Under the pieces are notes generated by a model, which was not told where the DNA came from, did not search any database, and worked only from the letters and a program-made list of their open reading frames with translations. This document shows, piece after piece, positions 6,663-13,657 of a stretch of 21,226 nucleotides of DNA. Every line of letters begins with the position of its first letter. Positions within the stretch are counted from its first letter, which is position 1. This DNA is from Candidatus Woesearchaeota archaeon (GTDB lineage Archaea; Nanobdellota; Nanobdellia; Woesearchaeales; WJKL01), in assembly GCA_019322535.1 (NCBI GenBank), contig JAHWIM010000059.1, positions 1 to 21,226 of the forward strand, in the 5' to 3' direction. The position numbers and the translations under genes were made by a program.

Positions 6663-8001
6663 GAACCCTCGGACAAAAAAAACAAAAAAGCCACTAAAGC
6701 GTTCGCTGTCTGGTTTTGAAATAGAACTGATGCTGTTAAACAACAAAGGCCACGTAGTAAATAAAGCAGATAAAATAATAAGAGCAGTAAAAAAGACCAA
6801 CCCAGATCTTTCAATCATTAAAGAATGCGCAAAAAATATGATTGAATTAGGATGTTATCCTGAGATAAGAACTTATTCTTCAGCTTTGAGCTTGTTTACA
6901 GACCTGCAACAAACACTTGAAATTGCAAAAAAACAAGACCTCAATCTTCATTTTATGGGCACTTATCCTGGAAAATTTGATCCAGCTATGAGAAAAGATC
7001 CTAATTATAAAATCAAAAAACAAATCTTTGGTGAGGATAGGTTTTTGATCGCTGGTAGATGTATAGGATTTCACAGCCATTACACCCTACCTAAAGCTGT
7101 TTATGATCACACAAACAAAAGACTAAGATTAATGATCAATAGTAAACTAAAAAGAAGTATGCTTAATTCATACAACTTTGAAGTTGCTATTGATCCTGCC
7201 TTAACAATGCTTATACAATCTTCTCCTTTCTACCAAGGAATGCCGCTTGCAAAAGACTCACGTGTTATAGTATACAGAGGAGGCAAGAAACTAAAATACA
7301 AAGAAGGACTATACGCTAAACTACAGCAAATTGGTGGATTACAGCCATACAAACAAACAGGCCATGACTTATTTCATACAATAGAGCGTAAAGTAGAAAG
7401 ATGGAAGCGCGCAATAAAAAAAGTAGATAAAGAGGCCAACATAGACAAAATGTATAAGAATCGGCTTGATATGAACTGGAATCCTGTTAAAATAAACGCC
7501 CACGGTACATTAGAACAAAGAGGAATGGATATGAATTACCCAAGCCACCTTATTGCTGTCTCTGTTTTATTAAAATTCTGTCTAAAAAAAATTCAAAGAG
7601 AATTTATTGAAGCATTACCTACTGATATTGGGATTGAAGAACCTTTCAAATTAGAAAATAACATACTCCACATACCTCCACACAGCCTTGTTAGAAATAA
7701 GTTGCAATATCAGAGTGCTTATCATGGATTTGACAATAAAGAAGTTGCCGAATATACAAAGAGGTTCTTTAAATTTGCAAAAAGTGTAACTCCAAAATAT
7801 TATAGTAAAATATTAAGGCCAATTAATAATATAGTAAATGAAGAAAAAACAGTTTCAGATAAAATAAGGACAAGAGCAAGACGCCTGGGTTGGGATAAAG
7901 GTTATTTAGACAAACCAACAGCAGCAGAACTTGCATTAAAATTATCAGAAACCCTGGAATCAGACTTAAAAACTACAATAGCTCTGCTAGAAAAAATATA
8001 A
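6652..8001 (+). CDS. GCS2-family carboxylate-amine ligase (glutamate-cysteine ligase-like)
   Basis: Enzymes of the GCS2 family (YbdK, plant and haloarchaeal GshA relatives) use ATP to join the gamma-carboxyl of Glu, or a related acid, to an amine. The 449-residue protein has the family landmarks. GFEIEL (21-26) holds the metal-binding Glu pair near the N-terminus. NMIELGCYPEI (62-72) matches the '.vEl.t.P' strand. RCIGFHSHYTLP (136-147) matches the 'GxHxHxg.p' motif, and NAHGTLEQRGMD (282-293) corresponds to the conserved 'R.HGT.E.R..D' active-site segment. The N-terminus is a basic leader (KNPRTKKTKKPLKR). The ATG lies inside the end of the amidohydrolase gene (11-base overlap), so translation is coupled. 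The gene converges with the minus-strand Lrp-type gene, 4 bases between stops. Whether it makes gamma-glutamylcysteine or another amide cannot be told from the sequence. Confidence 0.72.
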   Translation: MQLKNPRTKKTKKPLKRSLSGFEIELMLLNNKGHVVNKADKIIRAVKKTNPDLSIIKECAKNMIELGCYPEIRTYSSALSLFTDLQQTLEIAKKQDLNLHFMGTYPGKFDPAMRKDPNYKIKKQIFGEDRFLIAGRCIGFHSHYTLPKAVYDHTNKRLRLMINSKLKRSMLNSYNFEVAIDPALTMLIQSSPFYQGMPLAKDSRVIVYRGGKKLKYKEGLYAKLQQIGGLQPYKQTGHDLFHTIERKVERWKRAIKKVDKEANIDKMYKNRLDMNWNPVKINAHGTLEQRGMDMNYPSHLIAVSVLLKFCLKKIQREFIEALPTDIGIEEPFKLENNILHIPPHSLVRNKLQYQSAYHGFDNKEVAEYTKRFFKFAKSVTPKYYSKILRPINNIVNEEKTVSDKIRTRARRLGWDKGYLDKPTAAELALKLSETLESDLKTTIALLEKI

Positions 8002-8005
8002 AAAA
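7991..8005 (-). terminator. oligo-T terminator of the htpX/Lrp unit
   Basis: Directly after the Lrp-type stop codon the minus strand reads T6-ATA-T6, the oligo-U pattern that stops archaeal RNA polymerase without a hairpin. It overlaps the last codons of the convergent ligase gene. Confidence 0.4.
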
Positions 8006-8254
8006 TTATTTGCTAGGGATATCACTAACTACTAAAGTTTGTGTTCCTTCTATCTCCTTTATGCTTCTGATGTTTTTTTGTATAAAATCTTCAAGTCTTC
8101 TCATATCAGGAGCACTAACCTTAGCAATAATGTCATATTGTCCAAAAATCTCATGAACATCTTCTATTTCTTTAAATTTCAAAAGTTTGTTTGAAACCTC
8201 TTTTTTTCTTCCATATTTTGTTACAATCAGAATATAAACAAGTGCCTTGACCAT
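8006..8254 (-). CDS. stand-alone Lrp/AsnC effector-binding (RAM) domain protein
   Basis: The 82-residue product consists only of the ligand-binding, dimer-forming RAM domain of Lrp/AsnC regulators: a first strand ALVYILIVT, helix (KKEVSNKLLKF), the strand-turn IEDVHEIFGQYDIIAKVSAPD (residues about 31-51) and a closing helix and strand (LEDFIQKNIRSIKEIEGTQTLVV). There is no helix-turn-helix, so it cannot bind DNA by the usual Lrp mechanism. Such single-domain forms are common in archaea and may sense amino acids or co-assemble with full-length Lrp proteins. The start is fixed by a GAGGTG site that overlaps the htpX stop codon; only 9 bases separate the two genes, so they are cotranscribed. Its function with HtpX is unknown. 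Confidence 0.88.
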   Translation of the reverse strand: MVKALVYILIVTKYGRKKEVSNKLLKFKEIEDVHEIFGQYDIIAKVSAPDMRRLEDFIQKNIRSIKEIEGTQTLVVSDIPSK

Positions 8255-8263
8255 TTTAACACC

Positions 8264-9109
8264 TCACATTTGCCTTAGTCTTTTTACCCTCTCTTTCATA
8301 GGAGGATGTGTTGAAAACCATTTAATAAATCCCCTTCCTGAAAAAGGATTTACAATGAATAAACTACTAGTTGAAGGGCTTCCAAATCTTAAAGGGTTGC
8401 GCTTAACACCCGCCTCTAGCTTCTCTAAAGCATCTGCCAAGTTATATGGATTATGGATAGTTTTTGCTCCTGTTTCATCAGCCAAATATTCTCTGCTTCT
8501 TGAAATAGCTAACTGTAATATTGTTGCAATCAAAGGAGTTATTATTGCCAAAGCTAATAATTCAAACATACCTCCTCCATCTCTGTCTCTACCACCCATT
8601 CCCCCAAATATTGCAGCCCATCTTGCCATAAAAGCAAGATAAGAAATAACTCCTGCAATTGTTGCAGCAACTGCTTGTATTAAAGTATCTCTATTTTTGA
8701 TATGAGCCATTTCGTGAGCAATCACTCCTTTTAATTCATCTTTGTTCAAAAGATTCATTATTCCAACAGTGCATGCAACAGCAGATTTACTTGGATTTCT
8801 TCCAGTAGCAAAAGCATTTGGATTCTCAGTAGGTATAATATAAACTTTAGGCATAGGTAATTTAGCAAGATGAGCAACTTCCTTGACTATTCTATAAAGT
8901 TCTGGCTCATCGTTTTCCTTAATTTCTTTAGCCCTATACATCCTTAAAACAATTTTATCAGAAAACCAATAAGCTCCAAAATTCATAAGAATAGCAAATA
9001 CTAATCCAATAAATAATCCTCCTCTGCCACCTAATAGCTGCCCTACTCCAAGCAATAATCCAGTAAGTAGCCCTAATAAAACTACTGTTTTAATTTGATT
9101 TTTTATCAT
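8264..9109 (-). CDS. htpX: membrane metalloprotease HtpX (peptidase M48)
   Basis: HtpX is a zinc protease in the cytoplasmic membrane that degrades damaged or misassembled membrane proteins. The 281-residue protein has two N-terminal hydrophobic segments (about residues 8-26 and 31-48), then the M48 catalytic domain with GVIAHEMAHIKNRDT (zinc motif HEMAH at 122-126). Two more hydrophobic stretches follow (about 130-152 and 172-190). The third zinc-ligand region is SREYLADETGA (195-205, Glu197), and the conserved STHPPMKERVKRL closes the protein. Length and order are standard. ATG at 9109 follows a TATA-like box with leaderless spacing. The Lrp-type domain gene is coupled downstream; the PHP-domain gene lies 36 bases upstream on the same strand. 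Confidence 0.96.
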   Translation of the reverse strand: MIKNQIKTVVLLGLLTGLLLGVGQLLGGRGGLFIGLVFAILMNFGAYWFSDKIVLRMYRAKEIKENDEPELYRIVKEVAHLAKLPMPKVYIIPTENPNAFATGRNPSKSAVACTVGIMNLLNKDELKGVIAHEMAHIKNRDTLIQAVAATIAGVISYLAFMARWAAIFGGMGGRDRDGGGMFELLALAIITPLIATILQLAISRSREYLADETGAKTIHNPYNLADALEKLEAGVKRNPLRFGSPSTSSLFIVNPFSGRGFIKWFSTHPPMKERVKRLRQM

Positions 9110-9130
9110 ACAAACAAGAAAAGATTAGTA

Positions 9131-9140
9131 ATATAAAAAA
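9131..9140 (-). promoter_or_regulatory. TATA-like box of htpX
   Basis: The minus strand reads TTTTTTATAT, 22-31 bases before the htpX start, which fits a leaderless mRNA. The same T-run directly follows the PHP gene stop at 9146 and could also end that transcript. Confidence 0.45.
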
Positions 9141-9145
9141 TTAAC

Positions 9146-10018
9146 TTATTCAATAATCTTAACAGCCAATAAAGCAAAAGGCCTAATAAAAGGACACAAC
9201 TTAGATAAAGTATAATAACTGTATTTAACAAAACTTTTTATCCTTGGCTTGCATTTTCCTTGTTTAATAGCATCAAATAAATTCTCCTTACTCAAATCTC
9301 CTTCTATCTCACATACATTATAAGCATCTCCTAATGTTTCTATATGATGTGAATCTGAATCAAATACACAAGGAATATTCTCTCTTTTACTAAATCTTCT
9401 CAGCCAGAAATAATCTAATTCATCAAAATGCCCATCATTATAACACTCAACAGCATCAATCTTGTCTTTAATTCTAATCAATGTCCCATGAGTAATCTCT
9501 CCTGGTGTGTTTGGATGAGCAGGAATTGCTAATCCTCCCTGATTATGTACCATTTCAATAGTTTCTTCAATACCAAGATTATTTGGTATGAACTCTATAA
9601 TTCCTATAGCTAGGGTATCTCCCTCAACAGGATGTACTTCCTCTCCAATAATGCAAAACAATCTTGTTTCTTTAGGGCATTTTTCTAAAACATCTTCGCC
9701 AATCTTCCTAATATATCCATGATCTGTTATAACAATAAAATCTAATCCAAGCCTAACAGCTTCATCAACCATCTCATCATAACTTCCATGTCCGTCAGAA
9801 TAAGTAGTATGCATATGCAAATTTCCTTTAATTCCTGCTCTATTTAATTGTATAAAATAAGAAATTAACAGAGTTAAAAAAACAACCACCATTAATATAA
9901 TAAAAACACCTGCTGTTATTTTTGCTGCTCTTTTAATTGGACTTAATTTCTTTTTAGGCTTTCTTAGTGATTTAGTTAATTTAATTCCAAAACCAAATCC
10001 TTTCTCTTTTTTAACCAT
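9146..10018 (-). CDS. membrane-anchored PHP-domain metal-dependent phosphoesterase
   Basis: PHP domains are trinuclear-metal phosphoesterases. In this 290-residue protein the metal ligands are all present: HMHTTYSD (His68, His70, Asp75), ITDHG (Asp99, His100), GEEVH (125-129), IPAHPN (His168) and DSDSHH (Asp220, Asp222, His224). The N-terminal 34 residues are strongly basic (KKEKGFGFGIKL, LRKPKKKLSPIKR) and lead into one hydrophobic segment at about 36-57. By the positive-inside rule the N-terminus is cytoplasmic and the catalytic domain outside. The C-terminus has a second, weaker hydrophobic stretch (CPFIRPFALLAVKII). The domain resembles single-domain PHP proteins of the YciV/TrpH type rather than polymerase-linked ones; the substrate is unknown. 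The start follows AT-rich TATA-like DNA shared with the divergent primase gene. Confidence 0.85.
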   Translation of the reverse strand: MVKKEKGFGFGIKLTKSLRKPKKKLSPIKRAAKITAGVFIILMVVVFLTLLISYFIQLNRAGIKGNLHMHTTYSDGHGSYDEMVDEAVRLGLDFIVITDHGYIRKIGEDVLEKCPKETRLFCIIGEEVHPVEGDTLAIGIIEFIPNNLGIEETIEMVHNQGGLAIPAHPNTPGEITHGTLIRIKDKIDAVECYNDGHFDELDYFWLRRFSKRENIPCVFDSDSHHIETLGDAYNVCEIEGDLSKENLFDAIKQGKCKPRIKSFVKYSYYTLSKLCPFIRPFALLAVKIIE

Positions 10019-10040
10019 AGCTCCCTTTTTATATTATGAA

Positions 10041-10068
10041 TATATAAATTTTTATATATCATATATAT
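10041..10068. promoter_or_regulatory. divergent TATA-rich promoter region, PHP gene and primase gene
   Basis: This stretch is almost entirely A and T with overlapping TATA-like boxes. AATTTATATA on the minus strand (10041-10050) is about 23-32 bases before the PHP start at 10018. TTTATATAT (10051-10059) and ATATATAT (10061-10068) on the plus strand are 20-37 bases before the primase ATG at 10088. A GGGG (10080-10083) lies just before the primase start but is a poor ribosome binding site. Exact boxes cannot be chosen by eye. Confidence 0.45.
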
Positions 10069-10087
10069 TCTAACAATTTGGGGCAAT

Positions 10088-11410
10088 ATGTTATCTATAA
10101 GCACTGTTTTAAAACATTATAAGAGAAAAGATATTCAAGAAGAGATGATTCTCCATGCAAAAAACAAAGAAGTGGTTGGAAGTTTTAAAGGAGAAGGCTA
10201 TGCAAAACGCCCTGATATCCTAAAATATCCAGCAGATGTTTTAGAGCTGGCAAAGCAAGGAATAACTTCTTTTCATGCATCAGAAGAGCGATGGAGCAGT
10301 CCTTTACAATTAGACCCTTTGCTCAAAAAACAAGACATCGAAAAATTAAGAATTGGTTGGGATTTAGTGATTGATATTGATTGCCCTCATTGGCCATATT
10401 CTAAATTAATAACTGATTTAATAGTAAAAGCATTAAAACACCATAACATCGAAGCAATAAGCGTAAAATTCTCTGGTAATAAAGGATTTCATGTTGGCGT
10501 GCCATTTGAAGCTTTTCCTAAAAAGATAGCTGGAAAAGATGTAAGCAAAAGATTTCCAGAAGACATCAGAGAAATTGCATTATATCTAAAAAATATGATA
10601 GGAAAAGTATTTGTGAAAAAAGTCATCGAATTAGAAAAAGGAGATATAAACAAAATTGCCAAAAATTTAAAAAAAGAGGTAAAAGAAATAGTTATTGGAA
10701 AAAAATTTAATTCTGAAAAAATGATTGATTTAGACACGATTTTAATTTCTTCAAGACACCTATATAGAATGCCTTATTCACTCCACGAAAAATCTGGTCT
10801 AGTTTCAATACCTATTGCTCCAGAAAAAATCCTAGAATTTGAAAAACAAATGGCTTTGCCAGACAAGGTTATAATCCATCCAGGATTAAGATTTCTAAAT
10901 AGGGAAAATATAACACCAAATCAAGCAAAAGATCTGTTTGATAGGGCTGTTGCTGAAAGAGTAAACAGAGAAAATAAATTAGAATTCCAAAAAAAAGAAA
11001 TAAAACAAGTTGACATTCCAACCCATGCTGTGCCAGAACAATTCTTTCCACCATGCATACAAAATATCCTGAAAGGGCTTGAAGATGGCAGAAAAAGATC
11101 TTTATTCATCCTAACAAACTTCCTAACGTCTGTTGGCTGGAGTTATGATAAAATAGAAAAACGCCTAAAAGACTGGAACAAGAAAAACCATGAGCCATTA
11201 AGAGAAGTATTAATAGTAGGTCAGCTGCGCTATCACAAACAGCAAAAAAAGAAGATTCTTCCTCCAAACTGTAAGAATTCAATGTATTACAAAGATTTTG
11301 GAGTTTGTAAACCAGATAATCTTTGTGCTAAAATAAAAAACCCTGTGAATTACAGCAGAAGAAAGACGTATTTCTTAAATAAAGAAGGAAAAAAGCCCAA
11401 AACTCCTTGA
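10088..11410 (+). CDS. single-chain DNA primase, PriS-like catalytic part fused to PriL-like Fe-S domain
   Basis: Archaeal primase makes the primers for DNA replication and is normally a PriS/PriL heterodimer. Here one 440-residue chain carries both. The PriS catalytic motifs are DIDCP (Asp96 and Asp98, metal ligands), SGNKGFH (129-135, nucleotide-binding SGxxGxH) and SSRHLYRMPYSLH (221-233) followed by SGL. After a charged linker (about 300-318), the C-terminal part looks like the PriL iron-sulfur domain: FFPPCIQNIL with Cys323, a helical middle ending at LRYH, then LPPNCKN (Cys395), GVCKP (Cys407) and LCAKIKNPVNY (Cys413). The four cysteines would bind one [4Fe-4S] cluster. The usual PriL N-terminal domain is missing. 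Fused monomeric primases are known from Nanoarchaeum and other DPANN archaea. The assignment is firm. Confidence 0.93.
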   Translation: MLSISTVLKHYKRKDIQEEMILHAKNKEVVGSFKGEGYAKRPDILKYPADVLELAKQGITSFHASEERWSSPLQLDPLLKKQDIEKLRIGWDLVIDIDCPHWPYSKLITDLIVKALKHHNIEAISVKFSGNKGFHVGVPFEAFPKKIAGKDVSKRFPEDIREIALYLKNMIGKVFVKKVIELEKGDINKIAKNLKKEVKEIVIGKKFNSEKMIDLDTILISSRHLYRMPYSLHEKSGLVSIPIAPEKILEFEKQMALPDKVIIHPGLRFLNRENITPNQAKDLFDRAVAERVNRENKLEFQKKEIKQVDIPTHAVPEQFFPPCIQNILKGLEDGRKRSLFILTNFLTSVGWSYDKIEKRLKDWNKKNHEPLREVLIVGQLRYHKQQKKKILPPNCKNSMYYKDFGVCKPDNLCAKIKNPVNYSRRKTYFLNKEGKKPKTP

Positions 11411-11421
11411 AAATGGTAATC

Positions 11422-11488
11422 TTTATAAAGAGGTGTTAATTCCAACATATCCTCGGCAGTATTTAAATTTCCTAAAATATATTTAAAT
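11422..11488 (+). promoter_or_regulatory. rpl3: candidate promoters of the ribosomal-protein operon
   Basis: Three TATA-like boxes precede rpl3: TTTATAAA (11422-11429), TATTTAAAT (11460-11468) and ATTTAAATA (11480-11488). With about 25 bases from box to transcription start, they predict starts near 11450, 11490 and 11510. All leave a long 5' leader, unlike the leaderless genes elsewhere in the window. Only the first two would include the complete 5' arm of the structured leader. Confidence 0.4.
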
Positions 11489-11498
11489 ACAAGTAACC

Positions 11499-11594
11499 AA
11501 AAGCCTGGAAAAAAATCTTTTTTCAGTACAGTTGGGCTAGCTGACTGTGTCTTCTTAACAGGCTTTTCAAAATAAAACCAAGTGGGGGTTTTAT
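11499..11594 (+). ncRNA. predicted structured 5' leader RNA of the ribosomal-protein operon
   Basis: Base pairing found by eye: an outer 9-bp perfect stem (11499-11507 with 11559-11567, AAAAGCCTG/CAGGCTTTT) encloses two hairpins. One has a 7-bp stem with a 3-base loop (11508-11514 with 11518-11524) directly stacked on the outer stem. The other has a 6-bp stem with one G-U pair (11528-11533 with 11543-11548) and a 9-base loop containing self-complementary GCTAGC. Together they form a three-way junction. A separate 8-bp perfect hairpin follows (11572-11579 with 11587-11594, ATAAAACC/GGTTTTAT), 15 bases before the rpl3 ATG. Leaders of ribosomal operons often mimic rRNA sites for autoregulation; that role here is inference. 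No C/D-box or tRNA features are present. The rest of the 199-base gap holds TATA-like boxes only. Confidence 0.4.
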
Positions 11595-11609
11595 CTTCAA
11601 TCTGATAAA

Positions 11610-12578
11610 ATGCCAAAAGCACGTAAACCAAGAAAAGGAAGTATGCAGTATTGGCCAAGAAAAAGGGCCAAGCGAGCTTATGCTAGAGTAAGGACTTTTA
11701 GTTTAGCAAAAGAAGCTAAACCCCTGGGTTTTTGTGGCTACAAGGTGGGCATGACTCACGTCATTATCACCGACAATAAAGCCACTTCAATGACAAAGGG
11801 CGAAAACATTTTTTGTCCCGTGACAATCATTGAATGCCCGCCAATAAAAACTGCTTCTATTCTTTTCTACAAAAAAACAACATCTGGTCTTCAGCTCGCT
11901 TCTGCTTTAATGGCACCAAAACTAGATAAAGAACTAAAAAGAAAAATAATACTGCCAAAAAAAATTGAAAAAAAAGTAGAAGATTTCAAACCAGAAGAAT
12001 TTGATGATATTGCTGTTCTTGTTTATACACAGCCAAAATTAACAACAATAGGCAAGAAAAAGCCAGAATTATTCAGATTAGCGCTAGGCGGCTCAATCCA
12101 AGAAAAATTTGAGTGGGCTAAAGCAAATCTAGGAAAAGAAATTCAAATTAGTGATATCCTAAATGAAGGTCAGCAAATCGATATTCATGCTATAACTAAA
12201 GGAAAGGGATTCCAGGGCCCTGTAAAAAGATTTGGCGTTGCTATAAGACAGCACAAATCAGAAAAAACAAAAAGAGGCCCAGGAAATTTAGGTGCATGGC
12301 ATCCTCATCATGGTAATTTCACAGTCGCACACGCAGGACAAATGGGATATCATCAAAGAACAGAATACAATAAGTGGTTAATAAGAATTGGCACAAAACC
12401 AGAAGAAATTAACCTAGTAAGTGGATTTAAACGTTATGGAATAGTTAAAAATCAATATGCACTAATTAAAGGCTCAATATCAGGGCCAGCTAAAAGATTA
12501 ATTGTTATAACAAATCCTTTAAGACCAAGGAAAAATATCCCAAAAGAAGCACCAACAATACAATATATTAGCAAGTAA
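11610..12578 (+). CDS. rpl3: large-subunit ribosomal protein uL3
   Basis: uL3 binds near the peptidyl-transferase centre and is an early assembly protein of the 50S subunit. The 322-residue length is normal for the archaeal form, longer than bacterial L3. The N-terminus RKPRKGSMQYWPRKRAKR is the archaeal/eukaryotic signature. The loop that reaches the active site is present as KGKGFQGPVKRFGV with HQKSEKTKRGPGNLGAWHPH, then AGQMGYHQRTEYNKW (about residues 249-263). It is the first gene of the operon. A weak TGAT four bases before the ATG resembles the GTGAT used before other genes in the operon. The long structured leader upstream is described separately. uL4 starts one base after the stop. 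Confidence 0.98.
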   Translation: MPKARKPRKGSMQYWPRKRAKRAYARVRTFSLAKEAKPLGFCGYKVGMTHVIITDNKATSMTKGENIFCPVTIIECPPIKTASILFYKKTTSGLQLASALMAPKLDKELKRKIILPKKIEKKVEDFKPEEFDDIAVLVYTQPKLTTIGKKKPELFRLALGGSIQEKFEWAKANLGKEIQISDILNEGQQIDIHAITKGKGFQGPVKRFGVAIRQHKSEKTKRGPGNLGAWHPHHGNFTVAHAGQMGYHQRTEYNKWLIRIGTKPEEINLVSGFKRYGIVKNQYALIKGSISGPAKRLIVITNPLRPRKNIPKEAPTIQYISK

Positions 12579-12579
12579 A

Positions 12580-13386
12580 ATGGAATTAAAAATAATCTCA
12601 ACTGAAAATAAAGAAATAGGAAAAAAGAAACTTCCAGTACAGTTTAAAGAAGTCATAAGATCAGACTTAATTAAAAGAGCTGTTCTATCAATACAGTCAA
12701 ATAAAAGGCAACCATATGGAACAGACCCTGAAGCAGGAATGAAGGCTTCAGCTGATCTTTCAAGAAGAAGAAGAAAGTATCGTGGTTCATATGGTCATGG
12801 AATTTCAAGAGTTCCTAGAAAAATCATAAGCAGAAGAGGAACTAGATTTAATTGGGTTGGTGCTGTTGCTCCGGGCATAGTAGGAGGTAGAAAAGCTCAT
12901 CCGCCAAAAGCTGAAAAAATTTTATCAAAAAAAATAAACAAAAAAGAAAGAAAAAAAGCAATCAGGTCTGCTCTAGCAGCAACACTTGATAAAAACTTAG
13001 TAGCTGAAAGAGGGCACAAAGTTCCAGCTAACTATCCGATAATCCTTGAATCAAAAATTGAATCAATATCAAAAACAAAAGAATTGAAAAAAATATTTGA
13101 GTCACTTGACTTAAAAACAGAGATTGGAAGAACATCAAAGAAAAAAGTGCGTGCTGGAAAAGGCAAAGCCCGTGGTAGAAAATACAGAAAGAAAACAGGA
13201 CTATTACTAGTAGTATCAAAAACCTGTGCTCTTGAAAAATCTGCAAAAAATATACTTGGAGTTAACGTTGTTCTTGTCAACAAACTAAATGCAGCATTGC
13301 TTGCTCCAGGAACAATTCCAGGAAGGTTAACATTATTCACAGAAACTGCCCTGGATAAACTAGAAAAAGAAAAACTATTCATGTGA
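12580..13386 (+). CDS. rpl4: large-subunit ribosomal protein uL4
   Basis: uL4 lines the peptide exit tunnel. The 268-residue protein has the long internal loop of the family, with LSRRRRKYRGSYGHGISRVPR and WVGAVAPGIVGGRKAHPPK (residues about 64-112), and the conserved GKGKARGRKYRKKTGLLLVV (about 193-212) of the globular domain. Length is typical for archaea. It starts one base after the uL3 stop without a clear ribosome binding site, so translation is probably coupled. Its stop TGA lies inside the GTGAT that serves as the ribosome binding site of uL23. Confidence 0.98.
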   Translation: MELKIISTENKEIGKKKLPVQFKEVIRSDLIKRAVLSIQSNKRQPYGTDPEAGMKASADLSRRRRKYRGSYGHGISRVPRKIISRRGTRFNWVGAVAPGIVGGRKAHPPKAEKILSKKINKKERKKAIRSALAATLDKNLVAERGHKVPANYPIILESKIESISKTKELKKIFESLDLKTEIGRTSKKKVRAGKGKARGRKYRKKTGLLLVVSKTCALEKSAKNILGVNVVLVNKLNAALLAPGTIPGRLTLFTETALDKLEKEKLFM

Positions 13387-13391
13387 TTAAA

Positions 13392-13652
13392 ATGGACCCA
13401 TACAAAGTCATCAAATATCCCTTATCAACAGAAAAATCAATTAGGCTTATGGAATCTGAAAATAAGTTAATATTTGTTGTAGATAAAAAAGCTACCAAAC
13501 AAGATATCAAAAAGGCAGCTGAAAAAGTCTACAAAGTAAAGGTTATCAAAATTAATACATTAAACGCTCCAGACGGAAAAAAAAGAGCGTATATTAAACT
13601 AAGTCCAGAAACACCTGCAATAGACCTTGCAACAGAACTAGGACTGATGTAA
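13392..13652 (+). CDS. rpl23: large-subunit ribosomal protein uL23
   Basis: uL23 sits at the exit of the peptide tunnel and docks the signal recognition particle and translocon. The 86-residue protein begins MDPYKVIKYPLSTEKSIRLM and ends AYIKLSPETPAIDLATELGLM, both family signatures, with the central VDKKATKQDIKKAAEKVYKV. I chose the ATG at 13392 over the in-frame GTG at 13383. The GTG overlaps the uL4 stop and is part of GTGATT, which pairs with the 16S 3' end as a ribosome binding site at good spacing. Length then equals that of typical archaeal uL23. Confidence 0.97.
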   Translation: MDPYKVIKYPLSTEKSIRLMESENKLIFVVDKKATKQDIKKAAEKVYKVKVIKINTLNAPDGKKRAYIKLSPETPAIDLATELGLM

Positions 13653-13657
13653 TAAAA

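Noticed and set aside
8247..8642. 131-residue plus-strand open frame across the end of htpX
   Set aside because: It lies opposite the well-supported HtpX sequence; its Pro/Ser/Leu-rich product is what the complement of htpX yields, and it has no family features.
11528..11605. CTGA sequences in the rpl3 leader as possible box D of a C/D guide RNA
   Set aside because: No matching box C (RTGATGA) is found at either position.
11350..11658. 102-residue minus-strand open frame spanning the primase end, the rpl3 leader and the rpl3 start
   Set aside because: It overlaps two certain genes and the leader, has no ribosome binding site and is Phe/Leu-rich as expected from the complement of Lys-rich coding DNA.
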